Source: Cryptosporangium phraense
GTDB taxonomy: Bacteria; Actinomycetota; Actinomycetes; Mycobacteriales; Cryptosporangiaceae
DNA length: 64,000 bases
Assembly (NCBI RefSeq): GCF_006912135.1
Contig: NZ_VIRS01000007.1
Location: forward strand, 124,001-188,000
Direction: 5' to 3'
The translations under genes and the position numbers were made by a program. The notes under the pieces were generated by a model. It was not told where the DNA came from. It saw only the letters and a program-made list of their open reading frames with translations, and made no database searches. Below are positions 59,123 to 64,000 of this stretch, piece after piece; positions within the stretch are counted from its first letter, which is position 1, and the number at the start of each line of letters is the position of its first letter.

Positions 59123-60205
59123 ATGAACGACTACTACCTGCTCGGCCGGTCCGGGCTCCGGGTCAGCCGGCTCGCGCTCGGCACGATGAACTTCGGCCTC
59201 GACGGGTTCCACGCCCCCTACGGCAAGACCGAGGACGAGTCCGCCGCGATCTTCCACCGCTACCTCGAGTCCGGCGGCAACTTCGTCGACACCGCCGACT
59301 TCTACACGGCCGGCGAGAGCGAACGGATCCTCGGCCGCCTGATCGCCAAGGCCGGCGTCCGCGACCGGATCGTCCTGACCAGCAAGTTCACCAACACCAC
59401 CGACCCGGGCAACCCCAACGCCGGCGGCAACGGACGCAAGCACCTCATCCGCGCGCTCGACGACACCCTGCGCCGCCTCGACACCGACTACCTCGACCTG
59501 TACCTGCTGCACACCTGGGACCGGATCACCCCGGCCGAGGAGGTCGTGCAGACCCTCGACGAGCTCGTCCGCAAGGGCACGATCCGCTACGCCGGGCTCT
59601 CGGACGTCCCGGCCTGGTACGCGGCCCGCGCCCAGAGCTACGCCGAGGCGCACGGGCTGGCCCCGATGGTCACCGTCCAGCTGCCGTACTCACTCGTCGA
59701 CCGGGGCATCGAGGCCGAGTTCCCGGCGATGGCCCAGTCGCTCGGGATGGGCCTCACCGCCTGGAGCCCGATCGGCGGCGGCCTCCTCACCGGCAAGTAC
59801 CGGCGCGGGGCCGATGGCGCCGAGGGCGAGGGCCGGTTCAGTACGTCCGCCGGCGCCCGGCCGGTGTCCGACCGGCAGTGGGCGGTCGTCGACGCGCTCC
59901 GGGACGTCGCCGCCGGCCTCGACCGGAGCATGGCCCAGGTGGCGGTCAACTGGGTCGCGACCCGACCGGCGGTGGCCTCGGTGATCGTCGGTGCGAGCAG
60001 CCCGGCGCAGCTCGATACGACGCTCGCCTCGCTCGACTTCGTCCTCCCGGACGACGCCCGGCAGCGCCTGGACGAGGCCGGCGCGCCCGATCACGGCGGC
60101 CCGTACGCGATGTTCACCCCGCGGTACCAGTCGTGGATCGTCAGCCCGGGTCTGAAGGTCGGCGACAAGCCCGCGAGCTACTCGCCGCCGACCCTCAACT
60201 ACTGA
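59123..60205 (+). CDS. Aldo/keto reductase
   Basis: 360 residues, longer than the copy at 4.7 kb and of another subgroup (YghZ/AKR12-14-like). Tetrad: Asp56 and Tyr61 (FVDTADFYTAGE), Lys88 (LTSKFT), His130 (LYLLHTWD). The cofactor-binding end is VIVGASSPAQLDTTLASL. An insertion (TNTTDPGNPNAGGNGRKH) after the Lys strand is typical of the subgroup. NADPH-linked carbonyl reduction; substrate unknown. Its last 7 bases overlap the convergent LivJ-like gene. Confidence 0.92.
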   Translation: MNDYYLLGRSGLRVSRLALGTMNFGLDGFHAPYGKTEDESAAIFHRYLESGGNFVDTADFYTAGESERILGRLIAKAGVRDRIVLTSKFTNTTDPGNPNAGGNGRKHLIRALDDTLRRLDTDYLDLYLLHTWDRITPAEEVVQTLDELVRKGTIRYAGLSDVPAWYAARAQSYAEAHGLAPMVTVQLPYSLVDRGIEAEFPAMAQSLGMGLTAWSPIGGGLLTGKYRRGADGAEGEGRFSTSAGARPVSDRQWAVVDALRDVAAGLDRSMAQVAVNWVATRPAVASVIVGASSPAQLDTTLASLDFVLPDDARQRLDEAGAPDHGGPYAMFTPRYQSWIVSPGLKVGDKPASYSPPTLNY

Positions 60206-61425
60206 CCCGCCAGTTCCTTGGCGAACTCGCCCTCGAAGGCGTCCTGGACGACCTCGGCCCCGCCCTTCACGTCGGCCGGGCGGAAGATGTAGCTCTGCGT
60301 GCTCGGCGACCGGTGCAGCGTGAACCCGTCGATCGGGACGATCAGCCCGTCCGTGTCGACGGACTTGAGCGCGTTGAACGCGTCCAGGACGCCCTGGCGG
60401 GTCAGGTCGCCCTTCTGGCAGGCCGCGTCCAGGACCTGGCGCATGATCTCGGAGATGCCGTAGCCGAGGATCACGCCCGCGCTCGGGTTCTTGGCGTCCG
60501 GATAGGTCTTCGTGTAGGCGTCGTAGACGTCCGGGTGCTTGTCGAACGTCGAGACCGGCGCGGCCACGTACAGGTGGGCCTTGAGCCAGGCGCCGCTCGG
60601 GCCCTGCAGCAGGGCCGGGGCGAACACCGGGTTGCTGCCGAGGATCGGGACGTCGAGCCCGAGGGCCTGCGCGGCGGCGGCGACCGACGCGGTCTGTCCC
60701 GGCGCCACCGTGAGCACGATCGCGTCGACGCCCCGCGCCTTGAACTGGCTCACCTGGGCACTCATGTCCTGGTCGGTGGCCTTGATCTGGGCCTCGACGA
60801 CCTTCAGGCCCTTCTTCTGGGCGACGAACTTCGTGCCGGCCAGGCCGGTCTCGCCGTACTCGCCCTCGAAGTAGATGTGGCCCACGGTGGCGCCCGGCTT
60901 GAGCAGGCCCTTCTTGAACAGGTAGTCGTAGCCGTTGGAGATCTCGACGTCGTAGGTCGCGCCCGGGACGCCGGTGCCCGGGATGTCGGTGAGCGACTCG
61001 CCCCAGGCCGACGGGAAGTTCACGATCTTGTCGTTCTCGTAGTCCTTGGCCAGCGCGGCGTTGATCGGGGAGCCGATCGTCTGCTGCATGGCCAGCACGT
61101 CGGACTTGATCGAGCTGTAGAGCTGGACGCCCTGCTGGGGGACGTACCCGGTGTCCTGGACGTCGAGCTTGACCGCGTATTTGTCGCAGACCTTGTGGCT
61201 CTTCCAGTAGAGCGAGTTCGCGTTCGTGATGTCCTTGCCGAGCGCGGCGAAGACGCCGGTCAGGTCGGTGAGGACGCCGAGCGTGATCGTATTCCCGGAG
61301 ACGCCGACGTCGGTGGAGACACCACCGTCGCCGGACCCGTTCCCGGCCTTGCTGCTGCAGGCCGCGGCGCCGAGGACGAGCGCGGTCACGGCCGCGGTGA
61401 CCCGGAGGAGGGCGGAGCGCTTCAT
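60199..61425 (-). CDS. Branched-chain amino acid-type substrate-binding lipoprotein (LivJ-like)
   Basis: 408 residues. Lipobox GAAAC (Cys23) followed by a Gly/Ser linker. The type I periplasmic fold begins ITLGVLTDLTGVFAALGKDITNANSLYW and has GATVGHIYFEGEYGETGL and VDAIVLTVAPGQTASVAAAAQALG. Last gene of the Liv-like set in this order (G-H-M-J). The cluster may take up branched amino acids, amides or aromatic acids; binding residues are not assigned. Confidence 0.9.
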   Translation of the reverse strand: MKRSALLRVTAAVTALVLGAAACSSKAGNGSGDGGVSTDVGVSGNTITLGVLTDLTGVFAALGKDITNANSLYWKSHKVCDKYAVKLDVQDTGYVPQQGVQLYSSIKSDVLAMQQTIGSPINAALAKDYENDKIVNFPSAWGESLTDIPGTGVPGATYDVEISNGYDYLFKKGLLKPGATVGHIYFEGEYGETGLAGTKFVAQKKGLKVVEAQIKATDQDMSAQVSQFKARGVDAIVLTVAPGQTASVAAAAQALGLDVPILGSNPVFAPALLQGPSGAWLKAHLYVAAPVSTFDKHPDVYDAYTKTYPDAKNPSAGVILGYGISEIMRQVLDAACQKGDLTRQGVLDAFNALKSVDTDGLIVPIDGFTLHRSPSTQSYIFRPADVKGGAEVVQDAFEGEFAKELAGQ

Positions 61426-62564
61426 CGGGCGGTACCCCCTTGCATAGGACTGTCGGCGGATTCGGTGCGGACGTCTGGATCGGTGCCGGCCGCCGGGACC
61501 TCCGGCGACGGCGCGCCGCGGGAGCGGGTCAGCCGCCCGGCCAGGCCGGCCAGCCCGGTGGGCTGGAACAGGACGACCAGGACGATGGCCAGGCCGTACA
61601 GGTACCGGGCGGCCTCACCGGCGGCCAGCCCGTCGCCGCCGGCGTCCGACACGAGCGGGAGCCCGTCGGCGTACCGCTGCAGCACCAGCGGCAACGCGGT
61701 CACGAACGCGGCCCCGGCGATCGCGCCGCCGAGCGATCCGAGCCCGCCGAGCACGATCATCGCCAGGTACTGGATCGACACGAACAACCCGAACGACTCC
61801 GGCGCGATGCTCCCGATCGACAGCGCGTACATCACGCCCGACAACCCGGCGTAGGCCGAGCTGAGCAGGAAGATCCCGGCCTTGTACCGCTGCACGTCGA
61901 CGCCCGCGACCGAGGCCGCCACCTCCGAGTCGCGCAGCGTCTGCAACGCGAACCCGGGACGGCTCCGCAGCAGGTTGCGCCCGAACAGATACGCGCCGAC
62001 CAGCAGCAACAACCCGAGGTACCAGAGCTTCTCGGCCTCCCGGAACGGGATCCCGAGCACGTTCAGCGCGGGCGTGTCGGAGAACGACAGCCCGAACACC
62101 GCGAAGTCCGGCACCGACCGCCCGTTGAATCCCCCGGTCACCGACGTCCAGCTGTTCAGCACGTGCTGCCCGATGAACACCAGCGCCAGCGACGCCACCC
62201 CGAGGTAGATCCCGCGCAGCCGCGCCGCGATCGGGCTGAACGCCAGCCCGGCCACCCCGGCCAGCGCCACCCCGACCACCAGGCCCAGCAGCGGCGGCCA
62301 GTGCAGCCCCGTCAGTTCCCCGGCCCGCACGGTGCTCCGCGAGTCGGTCACCACGGTGTACCCGATCGCCCCGACGGCCAGGAAGAACGAGTGCGCCAGC
62401 GACAGCTGCCCGGCCGTCCCGACCAGCAGCGTCAGCCCGAGCGCCCCGATCGCCGCGCCGAAGATCGCGAACCCGGTACGCAGCCAGAACTCGTCCACGT
62501 AGAACGGCAGGATCAGCAGGACCAGTAACCCGGCCGCGAGGAGGAGAGCCCGGGCCCTAGACAC
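61422..62564 (-). CDS. livM: Branched-chain ABC permease (LivM-like)
   Basis: 380 residues, about ten helices. Signature parts: GTAGQLSLAHSFFLAVGAIGY, ARLRGIYLGVASLALVFIGQHV, LRDSEVAASVAGVDVQRYKAGIFLLSSAYAG (ATPase docking loop) and GGLGSLGGAIAGAAFV. The GTG start overlaps LivH by 8 bases and the stop overlaps the LivJ start (4 bases). The C-terminal tail after the last helix is Pro/Asp-rich and cytosolic. Confidence 0.93.
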   Translation of the reverse strand: MSRARALLLAAGLLVLLILPFYVDEFWLRTGFAIFGAAIGALGLTLLVGTAGQLSLAHSFFLAVGAIGYTVVTDSRSTVRAGELTGLHWPPLLGLVVGVALAGVAGLAFSPIAARLRGIYLGVASLALVFIGQHVLNSWTSVTGGFNGRSVPDFAVFGLSFSDTPALNVLGIPFREAEKLWYLGLLLLVGAYLFGRNLLRSRPGFALQTLRDSEVAASVAGVDVQRYKAGIFLLSSAYAGLSGVMYALSIGSIAPESFGLFVSIQYLAMIVLGGLGSLGGAIAGAAFVTALPLVLQRYADGLPLVSDAGGDGLAAGEAARYLYGLAIVLVVLFQPTGLAGLAGRLTRSRGAPSPEVPAAGTDPDVRTESADSPMQGGTAR

Positions 62565-63447
62565 GGGACAGCTCCCGGGTGCCGAACAGCCCCGACGGCC
62601 GGACCAGCAGCACGACGATCATCACCAGGTACGGCACGACCGCGCCGAACCCGCGCCCGAGGAACAGCAGCTGGTCCTGGTACCCGGCCGCGAGCGCCTC
62701 GGCCACGCCGATCAGCAGGCCCCCGACCAGCGCGCCGCCGGTGGAGTCCAGACCGCCGAGGATCGCCGCCGGGATCGCGCCCAGCGCCACCCCGTACACG
62801 GCCGGGCTCACGCCCGGCGTCGGCGCGCCCACCAGGAACAGCGCCGCGACCGCGGCCAGCACCCCGGCGATCAGCCAGGCGATCAGCGAGACCCGCCCCT
62901 GCCGGATCCCCATCAGCGCGGCCGCCTCGCCGTCCTCGGCCGCCGCGCGCATCGCGACGCCCCAGTCCGACCAGGTGAACGCCACGAAGAACAGACTCAG
63001 GAGGACGACGGCCACCGCGATGGCCAGGGCCCGGTTCAAGCTGATTCCGACGTCACCGAGCCGCACCACTCTCGCGCCCCAGGGGTGCGGCACGTTGAGG
63101 ATGTCCGAGCCGATCCGGCGCACCATGTCGGTGAGCAGGATGATGTCGACGCCGATCGTCACGACCGCGAGGCTGATGTCGGCCGCCCCGCGCAGCCGGT
63201 TGATGATCAGCCGTTCGATCAGCACCGCGACCAGCCCGGTGGCCGCGATCCCGGCCAGCGTGCCGAGCCAGAACCCCAGCGGGTCGCAGAACCGGACGAT
63301 CGCGTACGCGCCGAGCAGCAGCAGCGAGCCGTGGGTGAAGCTGACGACGCCGCTGGCCTTGAAGATGATCACGAAACCCAGCGCGATCAGCCCGTACATC
63401 GTGCCGAGGGAGATCCCGTTGAGGACGAGCGAGAGGAACTGGCTCAT
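62557..63447 (-). CDS. livH: Branched-chain ABC permease (LivH-like)
   Basis: 296 residues, eight helices. Starts MSQFLSLVLNGISLGTMYGLIALGFVIIFKASGVVSFTHG, typical of LivH; docking loop is MRAAAEDGEAAALMGIRQGRVSLIAWLIAGVLA, and GALVGGLLIGVAEALAAGY closes the fold. The ATG overlaps the LivG stop by 4 bases. It forms the pore with LivM. Confidence 0.93.
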   Translation of the reverse strand: MSQFLSLVLNGISLGTMYGLIALGFVIIFKASGVVSFTHGSLLLLGAYAIVRFCDPLGFWLGTLAGIAATGLVAVLIERLIINRLRGAADISLAVVTIGVDIILLTDMVRRIGSDILNVPHPWGARVVRLGDVGISLNRALAIAVAVVLLSLFFVAFTWSDWGVAMRAAAEDGEAAALMGIRQGRVSLIAWLIAGVLAAVAALFLVGAPTPGVSPAVYGVALGAIPAAILGGLDSTGGALVGGLLIGVAEALAAGYQDQLLFLGRGFGAVVPYLVMIVVLLVRPSGLFGTRELSRV

Positions 63448-64000
63448 GTCCCTGCCCCCAGGTAGGCCTTGATGACGTCCGGATCGGACTGGACCTCCGC
63501 CGGGGTGCCGTCGGCGATACGCCGGCCGAAGTCGAGCACGGTGACCCGGTCGGCCAGCGACATCACCATCCCCATGTCGTGCTCGACCAGCACGATCGAG
63601 ATACCGAGCGCGGCCCGGATGTCACCGATCGTCTGGGCCATCCGGCGGGTCTCATCGGCGTTCATGCCCGCCACCGGTTCGTCGAGCAGCAGGATCTTCG
63701 GTTCGGTGCACAGCGCCCGGGCCGTCTCGACGCGTTTGCGGTCGCCGTAGGAGAGGCCCTCGACCGGGCGGTGGAGCTGGTCGCCGAGGTCGAGGAACTC
63801 GGCGATCTCGGCGACCCGGGCGGCGTGCCGCCGGTACTCCCGGGTGGCCGAGGGGAGCCGGAGACCGGCCGACACGAACCCGGTGCGGGTGAGGTGGTGG
63901 CGGCCGATCATCAGGTTGTCGGCGACCGACTGGCGGCCGGAGAGCGCGAGGTTCTGGAACGTCCGGGCCACGCCGACGCCGGCGATCCGGAACGGGCGCA
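63444..64000 (-). CDS. livG: Branched-chain ABC ATPase (LivG-like), N-terminus beyond the window
   Basis: About 185 codons of the C-terminal part of LivG. The frame remains open to the window edge (residues PFRIAGVGVARTFQNLALSG), so the Walker A part is missing. Seen are Q-loop FQNL, signature LSYGDRKRVE (the LivG variant of LSGGQ), Walker B ILLLDEP, VAGMNADE, switch His VLVEHDM and the end VIKAYLGAGT. A LivF partner would lie outside. Confidence 0.93.
   Translation of the reverse strand, partial: RPFRIAGVGVARTFQNLALSGRQSVADNLMIGRHHLTRTGFVSAGLRLPSATREYRRHAARVAEIAEFLDLGDQLHRPVEGLSYGDRKRVETARALCTEPKILLLDEPVAGMNADETRRMAQTIGDIRAALGISIVLVEHDMGMVMSLADRVTVLDFGRRIADGTPAEVQSDPDVIKAYLGAGT

Overview
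The window is chromosomal DNA from a very GC-rich actinobacterium, probably a filamentous or soil lineage (Frankiales/Cryptosporangiales or Streptomyces-like). The evidence is codon third positions that are almost always G/C, frequent GTG and some TTG starts, many 4-base start/stop overlaps, and lineage-typical families: monomeric isocitrate dehydrogenase, Scr1-type HTH regulator, DUF574 methyltransferase, CU044_5270 protein, DUF6924, MMPL transporters and PknB-type kinases. I found no rRNA, tRNA, CRISPR array, transposase or prophage gene, so it reads as ordinary chromosome with accessory catabolic clusters. Both edges cut a gene (icd on the left, livG on the right).

Layout. 1-9.5 kb: housekeeping and single genes (icd, tesB-like thioesterase, DUF4185-like exported protein, DUF6924, aldo/keto reductase, DUF3455-like exported protein, NhaA antiporter behind a striking leader hairpin, SDR, GNAT, LURP-one protein with its TetR). 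10-15.8 kb: ankyrin protein, a tandem-GTPase dynamin-like protein coupled to a coiled-coil membrane protein, PAP2. 15.8-20 kb: IclR-controlled operon CaiB CoA-transferase / citryl-CoA-lyase-like / LigB / LigA, probably an aromatic ring-fission route. 20-27 kb: Ser/Thr kinase, MMPL transporter, ECF sigma factor with CU044_5270 membrane protein, DUF1996 protein. 27-32 kb: S1C protease-MoxR-DUF58-VWA-VWA operon. 32-36.7 kb: KstD-like flavoprotein and a divergent iolE/aldolase/iolG-like operon. 36.7-42 kb: glycosyltransferase, AI-2E family transporter, small exported protein, kinase with a seven-blade WD40 sensor. 42-52.4 kb: divergent AsnC + GMC oxidoreductase and a seven-gene operon of M24 hydrolase, polyamine-type ABC transporter (ATPase, binding protein, two permeases), YtcJ-type amidohydrolase and FAD amine oxidoreductase. 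52.4-56.2 kb: alpha/beta hydrolase, MarR, large MMPL exporter. 56.2-60.2 kb: a gene-poor repetitive stretch, Scr1 regulator, DUF574 methyltransferase, lipoprotein, second aldo/keto reductase. 60.2-64 kb: a LivJ-M-H-G branched-chain-type ABC transporter.

How it works together. Three catabolic modules each carry their own regulator or transporter: the IclR/Lig/CaiB operon, the AsnC/M24/Pot operon, and the iol-like trio. The M24 enzyme has lost three of five canonical metal ligands but keeps the creatinase-type catalytic His, which points to a metal-independent C-N hydrolase of the creatinase/ectoine-hydrolase kind acting on an imported nitrogenous solute. The most unusual regulatory element is a perfect 13-bp hairpin that buries the nhaA ribosome-binding site. 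Gene packing is extreme: of eleven convergent pairs, six overlap at their stop codons and only one shows a strong terminator.
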